Origin: Eretmocerus hayati
Lineage: Eukaryota; Arthropoda; Insecta; Hymenoptera; Aphelinidae
Assembly: GCA_029851415.1 (NCBI GenBank)
Contig: CM056743.1
Coordinates: forward strand, 122,666,305-122,730,304
DNA: 64,000 nucleotides
Direction: 5' to 3'
Part shown: positions 24,514 through 37,536 of the stretch, piece after piece
Layout of the letters: every line of letters begins with the position of its first letter
How positions within the stretch are numbered: the stretch's first letter is position 1
Program-made: the position numbers and the translations under genes
Notes under the pieces: model-generated
What the model was told of the DNA's origin: nothing
What the model saw: only the letters and a program-made list of their open reading frames with translations
Databases searched by the model: none

Positions 24514-24931
24514 GCTACCGTCACCGTCGAATTCGCTGGACGACGGAGTGCCGCAAGCAAGATTGTACCTAGCTAACACCTCGCGGCAGAATCTGGAGAC
24601 AATAGTAGAAGCGATCCGGCACCTCGAGGGTGACCATCTGTTTGGCGATGAGCCTGCCCAGGACGTTCCTCTCGCGCTAACAAATAAGCCCGCTGTCTCA
24701 GTGGCCGCCGCTGCGGCAGCCGTAGCAGCGGCCACGGGCACTGTTGCCGGCAAGCGTCTTCTGCACGCTGAGGTCAACAATTTCCTCCAGTTCCACAATC
24801 AGACCCAGCAGCAGCAAAACTCGAGTACGACGACGACTAGCGGGCCCAGCAGTGGTGCGACGCAGCAGCCGAGCGGCAGTTCGAGCCGAACGCAACAGCG
24901 ACCCGGTGTTATCGTGGTGAAGCACTCGTGA
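24514..24931 (+). CDS. crp: AP-4/cropped, last coding exon
   Basis: Acceptor TATAG at 24509-24513 joins in phase 2, and the stop TGA is at 24929-24931. The exon contains the conserved C-terminal block of AP-4 proteins (SRQNLETIVEAIRHLEGDHL), which is also recognisable in vertebrate TFAP4. That is followed by a polyalanine tract, a polyglutamine tract, a Ser/Thr/Gly-rich tail and the end VIVVKHS. The GC content is much higher than the flanking introns. The four exons in the window give 1446 nt of coding sequence. A 175-codon antisense frame here is a by-product of the GC-rich code. Confidence 0.93.
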
Positions 24932-27900
24932 TCCTCGGGGCAGCGCCCCAAACAGCACTAGCTCGTCTCTCGCTACCACCGCCCGCAGGGCCGTCATCTT
25001 CGCCGCGAGCTGCAGCCGTGCTGAGTGCTTGACCGTCGCGTTGTAGCGTTTATTTTGATTTCTCGCCAATCGATGGTGTACAAAGAGAGCAAATGTAACT
25101 CGCCTACGGACGGTCCCCCCAAGAGAGCTATTGCCTCGTTCTGACGACTGCGTTCGTGTCGTACTTTCCTCCTCAATGCTAGATTTATGACGATGTTGGG
25201 GTGTACCTTGATCGCTGACTCTCACAAGTCTGCCCTCTGTAAGTTACTGTAGAGTGCTACTCCCAAATCAGTGCATTTTTACAGTGAGAGAATTTTGCAA
25301 AGGCATCCCTATTCTCGTGTACGTGATACTTTTTTTTCTCCCCTTTCTTGTTCGTTTTGCGCACCTTACGCCGAGCTCGCGTTCGTGCGCCTGTTTGTAT
25401 ATATATATCTGGCTATTACCTGCTTGCAGGGAGCTCAGCTTGGACCTTGCCTCGGCAAGAGGAATTGTGATGGCGAAGGGTGAGCCCAAGCGGTGTGATT
25501 GATTTGGAAAATAGTTTGTACGAAATGATTTTGTTTAGCGATTAGAGTTAAAATGTACCACCGCAATTATGCTTATAAGCGATTCAAAAGTACGCAACTA
25601 TACATAAATGTATGATGTGTAATATTCTGATTTCACTCGCCAGTTGACATATGTACTCCTAATAAGATTAGACAAACAAGTGTACGATATCATTCGTCTC
25701 TGCTGCGTGGACATCATAGGAAGCTGTTGCGTGTAAGTGAAATCTGACTCCCATAGCCCGGATTCGATCAGCTTTCGGGACAGACAAAACATCCTCGGTG
25801 GTAACAATCATAATCAGCTCTGCTTTCCCTCGATTCCTATGAAATTTTCGTACGTAAGCATTCTTGTGTTGATTTTTCCTTCCTCGAAGACCGGCGGCAG
25901 ATGATGAAAATTTCGATTGAGTGTAGAATCTGTGCCAAATAATGGAGTACTGTGACTTTTGTTCCTTCATAAATGTCGTAGAAAATAGTTGGATCGACTG
26001 ATTTGAGATCGCGAATGTTCAAACGAGAACGAGAAAATGCAGAAACGTCGAAAAAATCTCAAGAATGACAGAAAAGAGCTGGTTTTGTTTACATTTTATC
26101 CTATTAGGTATTTTCTACCTTGCATTTTCCCTTTGAAGAGTTTTTGACACGATGAACAATTCTTCTCGTTTTATGCATGTATCTCCAATCACAAAAGGAA
26201 ATATAATGCTACACCTAAAGCATACTTTTTTAGTACAAGAAAAGTGAGAAATCAGTCGTATGTTTGCAAAAATCATGAAAAATGATGAGTGAAGAAAATC
26301 GTACACTTAACAGAAGTTTAGTGCTGTGTAACTTAAGCTTGGCATTACGATGCGATAGGTTAAGATATTGTCTGATACGTCTTGAAAGTTATAAGAAATT
26401 CTCTAGATATCATTGCGTTTTAGTTGTCTTTCAAAAGCTGAACCCGCGATTCTAAGGATATAGCAAATTCACTGTAAATCTAATAAACCAAGAACAGTTT
26501 GCAGAATTAGTCGAGCACGTAGGACCTATGAGGACGATGATACATCGTGAGAATGTGTTTTTGATATGATTGGACTCGTATGAAAATAACTGAGTATAGT
26601 TAAGATGCCAGTATCGTTGACATAATAGGACGATTTGAACGAACAAATGTGATTGAGTAGCAACAATTGTGGTGTGGCGAGAGTAGTTGCTTAATTGGGA
26701 TTCAACCAAAAATGAAGGGAAAATCTCAAGTACAACTAAAATTCCGCTCGTTCTTCCTCTTCTTCAAATTTTGGTGTAGTTTGCATTGCCGTAAAGGAAA
26801 AACGAAGACTTATGCATTTATAACAGGATACTACTTTGGAGACTCGAGATTCACTTTCTGATATAAAATGTCAACGCTGTTTCCCTTGACTTCTTGAGAA
26901 GATCGAGTTCACCTCGGTCTCGGGATCGGTTGAATAGCAATCTCGAAAAAGTTTCTCATGAAATTGCAACGATCTTCCATTCCTTTGGAATGATTTGACT
27001 TGATTACTGATGTAATTGAAGAGGGAACAATCAACTTGGAGCTATGTCAACTCAATGCCCTTATTCATCTCCAAAATGATTTTCGACTTACCAAACTATG
27101 TTATCACGAGATCTTGCAAGAGAGTCTTAGATCTCAACTTGTTAGACAATGAGTATGACTCAAATGCGATCTTATGAGAGAGCTTGTTCTATTCATTGCT
27201 TGAGTTGCAGAGAAGAATTTTGAATCTCTTGGCTGAATTCAATAGGCATTACTTCTACGAAGAGTTATTGCTAAGCAAAAGAATCTGCGAGATATTGTGA
27301 TGGAAGGAACATGAAAAGTTTAAAGAGGTGCAAGGAGAGAAGTGTCAAAAATTCAACACTCGATTACAGGCTTGTAATTTGGTGATTTCTTTTACACTTA
27401 TCGAAGCTATGTTCACGCTGATATTTCCTTTCTTCCCACAGTCATCTGTTCAAATTTCCTATTATTCTCCATTCACAGATTTTGATGCTCAAGTAAATTT
27501 ATCGCAATACTGCATTCGTCATGTAAGATAACTGATGTTCTTTTTTAAGGTGTCATCGACCTGAGTGAAAAATCTAGGTAATTTAGTCGACATTTGAAGG
27601 AAGTGTTCTAAATGGAGGAGTGACGGATAAAAATCCTTTCCTGTCGTCTGTTATACACAAAATTAAGTGCACTCTTCGTACACGAGGAAGAGAACAGCAT
27701 GAAAGATCAAATACAATGAAATTTTATAACAAGCAATAAGTTGAGATAGTTCTACAAAGCTGCTTCGATACTTGCGAGCCAAATCATTTCTATCATTTCT
27801 ATGTATCATTTTGTCTGTGTTTAAAGGGAATTTGGAAGATAGTCATGCTTATCTCAATATTATCACTGTTTTGTGGATTAAATTTTTACTCAAAGCTCAA

Positions 27901-30900
27901 ATACGTATTTCTGTGAGTCCTATATCTTTCCGTCACTCTCCACAATTATTACCATAGTGGTGTAACTTGTAATCCGACAGAATTTTTAAGGGCGCTCCAT
28001 TTTGATGATACCAAAACTGGCATTTATGACAAAAAGTCATTGTAAGTGAATGACTTGGAATAATACAATGGAACGTAACGAAACTGTGGAAATTTACCTT
28101 GAAGATTGAGACATGTTTCCCAAACGAAATGAGGCTCGATTTGTGATTGGCTTTCTGGCACCCCAAGCTACGTGGTCGCTTCACCATTGTTTCACGAAAG
28201 CAGCCGATATCAATTTTTGTAGAGCACGAACATTGGGTGGAAAAATGAATTGCTAGCAACGTAAACAAGGGATTATGTGGAAATATGTCTGATGCTATTA
28301 TTATCCTCTTGAGCTCAAGAATGAGTCAATTTGGGTATTTTGAAGAGATTTCTGTGGCTTTCCGCATTTAGCCTATACATTTGCCACAATTTAGAAAAGA
28401 GTAGCTTTAGTATTTTGGAAAGAAAATAAGTACAACCTCTGAAATTTCTTAATAAAAAAGTAAGAATTCGCGAAAGAGAAATCATATGTCATCGTGGCCC
28501 TCGAAATTTTTATGATTTTGTACTGTACAGTTAGAGATGTAGAAAACCTCGCACACCATTATTGCCGAAAAAACAGCGTTACAAATGAATTAGCCTGCAA
28601 ATCCTAGTAAGATTTGGAAACCTGGTCAATGATATCTCGAAAGATGATTCTCTCTTCAATTGATACTGTTCATGTGGTATAGCAAGGATTTCTCGATGTC
28701 GATAAGCTATTGGAATATTACCTCCGCTAAACCTTCAATGAAACGCACAGTTTCAACTGAAATTTCTCTTGACTCTGATGTCATAGTTATGCTCAACGAT
28801 TTATTAGATAATCAATCTTGGAAGGATTTTTTGAAAAACGTATTCATTTCTTTACTGTTCATAAAATCGTCCTTCTTCGCTCAACTTGAGACTGTCAAAA
28901 TACAAGAACTTTCAGCAAGAACGGGGCTTGTAAATAAAACCAGAGGAATCAATCTCTCTATAAATACGAGAATGAATGCGTGAAGCGAGAATTTGAAAGT
29001 GAGGAAAAGTGCCAGCAAATCTTTGTATCCTGTTTATGAGCAAAGCTTAACTTAGATTCTAATGGGATGGATCGAAAAAGAGTCAAAAGTCGAAATTTTG
29101 AGTGCAGAAAAAGTGAGAGAGCAGAAGGATGAAAACACACTTTTTTACACACGAAACACAACACACATTGTTCTTAGTACATAAAAGATACCTGGGACTT
29201 GCAATGCATTTTGAAATTTTGCTGGATGCCTTCTTCCGATTGAGAGACGTAGAGGCTTTGAGTAGCTAGCTCATCTGGATGCTTTAGACCACAATTCTGA
29301 ATAGTGAAAATTGTGAGGAGATTTAGACATAATTCAAAACTAATGATACGTAGACATTGTTACTTGCGTAATAAAATGAGCTTCTGATAAATGACTGAAT
29401 ACGAAAGTTACATTAATATTCCATTTGAACCAAGAAAAAATGATACACTTTCACGCAATCATAGTACAGGGATAGAAAGAACTGTTATAAATTTAAGGTG
29501 CGTCGAAGAAAAATGAAATCGAAACCAAGTAATTGAGTGAGTTGCCGGAAAGTTCCTCGACATAAGTGTGTTTATACATATATTGCGCGAAAGGTTTTTT
29601 TTCATAAACAATAAACTGACTGCCATTGTCGAAACAATTTTGCACGAATGAACGGTTGTTGGTAATATTTTTTCATGGAGTAAATGTTAATGTATAGGAT
29701 CTTACAGTTTTTCGGAAAAGATCCTTGCTTCGTGTTAGCAAAATGGCATCTCAACTCTAAACGAGGAGTAGTGAGAGTACTATGTTTCAAAAAAAGTCCC
29801 AAAAGTACTTGGGAGATAGTTTGTGCAGATTCAACTCAAGTAACATTCAAGCTCTATTTCGAAGGAAATCTAAAGGTCGAAAAGTGTTGAGCGATCAATT
29901 AATTGTCTCCAAAAACTTCAAGAAATGTATACTCTCATTGGTGTCAAAATTCGCACCTGTACACGAGATTTATGTTTGCAGAACATTAGAGCAACATTGA
30001 CAAATGAAGGAGAAGGCGTCAAGCATTTGAGTGTAAATTTTTTACAAAGGCCAAAACCCACGAACCTGAAAATGTTGTACCAGTCTATAATTGAATTCCT
30101 ACTCTTCTGCATTGGGTTGTTTTTTACAATTGCAAACTGTAATTTAGAAGCAACTTTATTCAAAACTCTAAAATTCTGCGCGGGGACTACAGCGACAAAA
30201 TGCAACATCAAAAGCATGATTCACAGTGAATCGTCCTCTCCCACATCCACACATCCGGTACCTATGAAGAATGAATGCTTGAAAACCAACACAATGTGAG
30301 AGAAATCAGATCAAATAATTTTAATTCCCGGATTGATGAACGTCGTCACCTCGGACGACATGGATTGTGACAAAAAATATTATTGTTGAATCATGGATAT
30401 AAAATTCCAATAACTTTACTTGCTGAAGACTAGTCTAAAATAATTTTTTTATCGTTACGTGGTAGCTTTAAGATCCAGAATTAGAGACTTTCATTGTAAG
30501 TGTCAATGAAAAGTCTGGAGCACGTACAAGTTCCCTAATGTGAGAATACAAAGAAATTACCGGAATACCTTCATCAACACTTACGTAAATACGCTCATTT
30601 ACACTACTATACCTACATGCATACACGACACTTTACATTCTTATTTATTTGTAATATTCTTTTTTTGAAAAGAATGAATACCTGGACGAATCTGCACAGG
30701 GGGTGTACCTTTAGAAACACAATGTATTTACAAAGTAGATACATTGCATTCTCTGCATACATCATGCATCTATGAAGAATAAAGACTTGGATATACGATG
30801 ATTTCTCGAATAAATACGGCTATTAGATGAGAGAGGTGAAACTTGTAACAAAGAAAAGGTCAAATGCGTGAGCGAGTATGAGTGTCAACGAACGAGGGAG

Positions 30901-32556
30901 GAAGAAAGAGTAAGAAATTGAATAGAAAATAATTCTCTGTGATGTAATTATATGAATTGATTGTATTTATTGCGATGAACGATATTATTTATCGACAAAT
31001 TCTATAGCATCGACCGTTACAATCGCACTACGTCTCTGACCCTATCTTGAAGTATGTTCCTTTCAAAACTTAATACTGTGTCATGAGTTATTGGCTTGTG
31101 CCATCTTTTGACAAGTGACGAGCATATTCTTTCATGCACGTCGATAAAAGAAAAATCTTTTTTTTTTGCTATTCTTTACAATGACTACTCTAACAATTGA
31201 TCATCATCCTCCTCATTGCCATCTGGCTCAACATCATTACCGCTAATTCTCACGTTCACCTTAGCGTGGATGCATACAAATGAATGTAGCTTTTCTTACA
31301 AAAAGAGATGCATGATTGAGTACATGGAAAACAACTAAGCATTGTTTCAACATTTGTATACTATTTCGAGTAACTTTAAGCACATAACGACGTTATCATC
31401 ATAAACTGTCCCCCTCCCCCTTTTTTGACTACAGTATCGTACAATCTGTCGAAATAATATGCGATAAGTTGGCATTTTTTATGTAAAAAATATTATCAGT
31501 TAAAATTTATTAAATAAACTGAAAAATGATGAACATGCGCGTGTGACTGTATATTGTCTATACCTATTTCTATCCCTCCCATGATCATGTTGGTGCATTA
31601 TCTATAGAACATTTTGATTTTCCATACCTATTTTCATCCAAGCCAAATAAAGCTGACGCAGTGAGGAGCTTCCAATTTTTCATTGGACATACTTGAATCT
31701 GCTGACATTTTTCGTCATAACATGAGACGAGTAAGTTCAAATTTTACGTTTAAATTGGTACTTCGATTCCAGATGAACGTTATTTACCAATGCCAGCGTG
31801 ATTTTATTAGAATTCGATCGAGTCATTTTGTAGATATGAGATACGCCTCGAAACGAAGGAGCAAACACATGTCGAAGAGCTCGAGACGTCATCGCCCAAG
31901 ATCTGCAGCTCTTTCAATTTTATTTTACCTATCAATCATCCTCAGAAGGGGTTGACCGATGTCAGGATGGGGCAATAGCGCGATTCTTCAATCAGAGCAG
32001 TATTTTGTCTCCGATATCGAGCGATGGGCAATCGGATTACGTTTGAATTTCTTCGCTACCTAAGAGGATCCTCAGGAGAACATACGACGAAAATTTGAGA
32101 CAGAGTCTTACGGCTGGCTGCGGAACTATCAACTTAATTGTTGGAAAAATATAGAAATCGTGTCAAGTTGCAGTATCTAAAGTACGTATGACTGACAAAC
32201 TTTTCTCAACAATGTGGCTCAGAATAGATTCGAGTCGAGTTAAGAGTGATGAGATGTCAATTTTTGATTTGTTTGACAATACTCATATCGAATATTTGAA
32301 GCATTTCTTATCAGATTTTCTAGCTGTAGCAGTGATGAAGATTGTAGTTCTTTAATTGTTGGCACCCTGTACACCACTTTGCAACGAGGGTTGCTACTTC
32401 GTTTTTCTTTGAATTAGCGACATCAATTCGCGGAGACACCAATTGCTCCGTGCACTCCGAAGTGTCCTCGCGGAGGGATGTAGAACTTCCTCGGGTGTAA
32501 TGATATATTTGGATGAATGACTTGGCTCAAATGCGTGAATATTCTACAATTGTAAA
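24932..32556. other. crp 3' UTR and intergenic DNA between crp and the P450
   Basis: There is no coding family, transposon or inverted repeat here. That is striking for this window and fits a long, AT-rich 3' UTR of crp at the left end; this is inference. Candidate AATAAA signals include 30778-30783, 31513-31518 and 31646-31651, but nothing in the sequence picks the true site. A poly(T)/CT block lies near 31150. The genes crp (plus) and P450 (minus) converge on this region. Confidence 0.4.
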
Positions 32557-35500
32557 CTATATTCGACTTATAGATACTTTATAACCATCTTTGGATCTAA
32601 TAGATATGTCAGTTTTCAATCGTATATCCTTCGTTGTCCGCTCTGAATGTAGACGAAAATTTCTTAGTATGTGAACTAATATTATCTTCAAACACATCAT
32701 TGCATATTTCTGACCTGAAAAATAGCATGCATATGAGATTCAGTTGTTTTTCATTCGTTTCCCCTTTTGAGGAAAAAGATGGGGCTCACGAGGAAAATAA
32801 GTCGCTTACCGATGCACCCTCTGAGACCACCACTGAACGGAATGTATGCGTACGGGTGTCGTTCATCTGAATTTTCTGGTAAAAAACGTTCCGGAATGAA
32901 TTTCTCTGGGTCGTCCCAGTACTTTTTATTCCTGTGAGTCATGAATGGAACCATGACAACTGAACATCCTTTGGGTAGCGTGCATGTTTCTGAAATCCAC
33001 ATATTGACCTCTGAACAGCGAATTTTTACTCATCTACTGATGCAATCTACGGCCTTGTTTAGTATCCATATTCACGAAAATAGACAAGATGAGAAGCTCA
33101 TATGTATCTACATATAGCGACGATGTCGACAATGAAAACTGAACTTCTCTTGCCCTATGGGTATTCTGAGTTTGTAATTGTAGTCGCTATCAAAATTTCT
33201 CGTTTATTTTCGCAATTGCCAAAAAAACTATACCTTAATCTAGGTTGACACTGATCTAAGGTTTCTAAGACTGAGAGAGAAAAATTACTTGAATATCCGA
33301 AACTGCTTGCCAGTTTTTACAAAAAAGAACGACTCTTTGTATTTCAATCCTTACGATTATGAACCAGCTCCAGATGTAAATAGTCGAGTAGTTTCAATAC
33401 TTTTGTAACAAGAATTCTATTTTATCCACAAGAGGCTGAATTCGCAAAAAAACTTGATTAGAAATGCGAGATTGACAAAAAGTCCTGACCATGTACGTCT
33501 ATTATGTTGCTGGTTGAGGGAAGTGCGAGGATGTGACGAGTTTTACCTTGTTTATAGTAAATTTGCAATGAGTATAATACAAAATATAGATTCGAACACT
33601 CCATCAGTTTTGATCAGTCAGTTCTAGAGTTAGTGTCACTCAGTTGAAAAAAGCATCATGTGTTACCTAAATCGATGTCTCCAGTGACTTGACGCACCAT
33701 CAAAGGAGCTATAGGGTAAAGCCGTAAAGTTTCTTTGATCACCATCTCCGTGAATTTTAAATCTGGTAGATGTTCATTCATCACTTTCTCGCTCCCCACA
33801 ACTTCTCTTATTTCTTCTCGTACTCTGTTCTTTATGAAATATCGAAATATTGATGTTTAGATACGACCTAACATTCACTCTAACAACATAAGATTGAATT
33901 TTTTGCCACTCAAGGGGTTTGACGATATATATTTGAACACGTTCGCTGCGGAGGCTGAAATCGGTGATCCTACCTCATGCAGGTGTGTCGGAGCCCACCG
34001 GTGGGCCTCGCTCAATGTTATTTCCCATAAGGCCAAGATTCTCAGCAATGGGGGAAAGACACGCGGGGCCCACCGTGGGCCTCGCCGCAGCGAACTTGTC
34101 AATAGCTTTTCAGCTTCAGATTTCGAGTGAAAAAAGCGTATACCTGGATTTTCTGGTCCATAGCTAGATGTAGTAGAGCGAACGAGCTAATTACCGCCGT
34201 CGTATCCTGAGCCTGTATACAGAAATCGTAAATGTAGGGGAGGATGCATGTGTTCACTTCTCCCATTTATCGAATGATTATATTGCAATACTTACAGCTG
34301 TAAATAGTGTGTAGATTTGATCTCTCAATTCTTCATCATTCATCAAATTCATTTTCATATTCTGGTCAATCAGTTGCTCCAACAACATCAGCCTTGGTCG
34401 ATCAGTAGAGATGGCTCCTCTTTCCAATGCATAATATTCTTTCTTTTTTCGGGTCACTGCCTACAAAACAACTCATTAAATGTTGATGTGGTTATCAGTA
34501 ATAAATTAGAAAATTCAAAGCCAATCACATGAAAACTACTTCGACGTTTGAACTGGGGCCTGGAGGGATTATGCGTTATCTAATAACGCGCGAGAATATA
34601 ATCTTTTGTTCACAGTAGCATATTTTTATCATAAGCCGCTGTTTCTGAAGCTTTGTGGGGTGATTGTCTACAGAGTAGACCTACCTTGAGGCAAAAACAA
34701 ACCTTAGGCCCGATTGGCGAACCCCCGGCTAATAATTTGTAAAGAGGCGTGCCCACATGTTGAAATTTTTTCCATGGAATTATGTATTTGACTATGCGGA
34801 AAATTTTTATCGATGATGAAAAATCGTGGAGAGTTATCTAAGATGAGTTGAAAAATTCTTACGTATACATATAAACATGTGGAATATTCGTTCTTACACT
34901 TTCGATGAAGGAATGGATAACTCTCTGTCCTTCTTTCATTTTTCTACCCAAATCAGTCCAGCGAAAAATGTTGTCCGGATGCAGCCATATTTTCATCATC
35001 CTTAGATGTATGAGCTCGTACATGCTAGATTTGAAAAAGTCATGAAAATCACATTAGATTTTGATAGCTCCGAGAAATGATATTCGAGATACTAACGTTT
35101 CAGTCCAGTATACAAGTTCTTTATATCCGTGTTTCTGAGAATTCCCAGGAAGCCCAAGGATAGTATCTGAAGATCGACATTTTGACTTGAGTTATGATGA
35201 TTTTTCGACCTCATTCAAGGATGAAACCATAATGAAAATCCAGAAATAAAAATCCTTATATCGAATGATACAGTACCAAATATCATATCAAATGTGCAGT
35301 GTATCAGATAAGGTTGTATATCGAAATCTCCTTTGTTTAATCTCTCCTCTAATACTTCACAACAAACTTTGCTGTGAAAATTGAAATGTTCAATGTACTC
35401 TAGCAGTGCTTTGTTGTTTAGCATAGGCATGATAACCTTTCGATTATTTCTATGAACAGGTCCTGAAAAAGAGCCAGAAGATATTGCAGTCAACTGTATT

Positions 35501-36366
35501 GGTGTGGTAGTATCGGTCATGATGAATGTTTATGAGAATTCCTCACCAGATCCACTCACAAGTCCTTTCCCAACAAAAGGTTCCATGAACCGATAGACTG
35601 GATCCTTGTAACTGGCTTTTTGACACCCTAAGATTATCTAAAACACCGTTTATACTGTTCAGATTATTCATAATCATGAAATTGATTACACAAACATACA
35701 AGAACACCCGTTGTGATACCTCAAAATCTCGGGGCTCTGTGAGAACAATGAACAATTTCGGGCCTAGCCAAAATCGCATGGGTGATTCATAACTGTTCAC
35801 GATTTCCTTGATTCTATCCAGAGTCTCTGAAATAAAGGAGAGATCAATCGTTTCATAAGTCCAATTCAATCCAATTTAATTCAATTTCCGGAATCATATT
35901 ATAACTCTACTAACAGAGCTGTTTCTCAAAACGAAGGGGAATCTATTCCGGATTTTCATTTTCAATGTCTACTTGAAGGTTGCGGACACTCTTTCGTATC
36001 CAGCCGATGTAAAATGCCGATCAAATTGTTAATATTACGACTGATTTCGTGGATGAAAATCATGATGTAAAAAGCAATCGCGCCTTGTAATTTGCTGTAA
36101 GAAAAAAAACTCATCAATCAATTTCAGGAAGTACAGCAACAGCTCCGTAGCAATGATTATAAAAAGAGTTGGGTACGTTTTGAAGCAAAATTTTTTGCTC
36201 AAATCTACTCACCGTCTGGATTACAAGCGAACTGCAAGGCGTTACCTATTACAGGTATCGTAGGTGGTCCAGGTAGCTTCGAGGCCAAATATAAAAGTCT
36301 TGCTCTTCCCTTATACCAGCACTTGAATTGTATCAGAGACCAAATGCTGACCAATAGGAATATCAT
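32557..36366 (-). CDS. Cytochrome P450, CYP4-clan, complete, 11 exons
   Basis: This is an ER-anchored haem mono-oxygenase. Minus-strand exons are 36366-36213, 35826-35720, 35637-35547, 35462-35277, 35166-35097, 35024-34898, 34460-34296, 34212-34144, 33829-33667, 33010-32810 and 32714-32557. They give 1491 nt, or 496 aa, a normal length. The N-terminus is a hydrophobic anchor (MIFLLVSIWSLIQF), followed by LPGPPTIPVIGNAL. CYP4-type blocks include SPMRFWLGPKLFIVL and DPVYRFMEPFVGKGLVSGSG. The K-helix is ETLR (356-359), then PERF (417-420), and the haem loop is FSGGLRGCIG with Cys443. Odd points: the C-helix Trp is His (GPVHRNNRK, His121), and the I-helix reads FTAAQDTT (298-305) where CYP4 proteins have FEGHDTT. 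The Glu that links haem covalently in many CYP4 enzymes is therefore Ala300. The ATG at 36366 follows an in-frame TAA 20 codons upstream. The donor at exon 4 (GTACTG) is weak. Substrate is unknown. Confidence 0.93.
33933..34102. repeat. Small terminal-inverted-repeat element in a P450 intron
   Basis: About 170 bp between P450 exons 8 and 9. The left end TTGAACACGTTCGCTGCGG pairs with CCGCAGCGAACTTGTCAA. Inside are two GC palindromes (GGCCCACGGTGGGCC-type at 34068-34082 and GCCCACCGGTGGGC at about 33995-34008). No coding capacity. Family unknown. Confidence 0.65.
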
Positions 36367-37536
36367 TGCTCCAAGGAAGGATGCTGAAAATAAGAGGATG
36401 GTCTGTTAGAAACTTCTCCTGTCAACTCCGCCTGGTCTACAGAGTAGACCTGGAGGCCTACGCCTACAAGTCCCCCTATGCTTAACTCATTAATGCCCAG
36501 GATGACACTTTCATGACATCTTTTTGAGGTTCGTTATTCAGTACGAAAAAGCCTTCAAAAAAATTCCCATGGCATATATTCGACGTAAAATTGTCTAAAC
36601 TTTTGAAATACGAGATGGGGATTTCCGTTTGAGGCGCTCCTGGAGAGCTACATTGAAGTTCTTGCAAAAAATACGATTTTTTCATTTCAAATCGTGTTTG
36701 AACGGCATTTTGACCCCTAAAATCGGTAGATATGGCTCTGGAAGCACAAAAACCGTGGCATTGGGTCTTGAACTACCAAATCTATGGGCCAGAAAAATTT
36801 AAAAAGGCCAATCTGGGCCCAAGATATCGACCGACACGAAAAAAGTATTTTGAACGCCTTCTCGTCGTCATTGAAACCTCTCAACCTTTACGATCGCAAT
36901 TCTGAGCATCAAATAGCTTCTGAAAAAATATCATCCGACATGTTTTCAACGTAAAATTGTCTGTTCTTTCAGATTCCGTGCTGAGAATTGGGATAGGTTG
37001 AAGTTTGAAGCGAGAAAATGCGCATATTTATCGAATGATACCCTTTTTCAATGAAAACATCATCCCAAATTCAATTCTCAACGTGAAGATCGATACATTG
37101 TCACTCGAGATGTCGAATTATCTGCACGATCTGAACTTCAGAATGATAGTACCAGAAGGCAGCATGGACATTTGGAATAGCATCGAGACGGAAATGTTCT
37201 CCATCGCTTTGGTCTGGATGGACCAGCCATCCTTACCAAGGCTAAGATCCAGGATCAACTCGGGAAATTTTTGGTTCAACAAGCAACTGGAATTAGTTTT
37301 TTCAGCAATATAGACTTGAAATCAACAGCTTGTGGGCGGGGTTCGAATTTTGAGATTATATCAATCGTACATTTGAAAATACCATTATGTTTCCCACGCC
37401 AGGGAACCGCTATTATAAGCCATCTAAAAACCAATTTTCTAGAAAAGCGCTTAACAAATGAATACCACCTAGCGGAGATTAGTTCAGTGAGTAGTAACTA
37501 CTCCTAGTCAAAGCTGTTTTGACAACGTGCCCGTCA

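Noticed and set aside
24698..25225. 175-codon antisense frame over the last crp exon
   Set aside because: Shadow of the GC-rich, low-complexity crp coding sequence; no domain.
32634..32870. Plus-strand 78-codon frame over the P450 3' exons
   Set aside because: Antisense shadow of the P450 coding exons, which have full family support.
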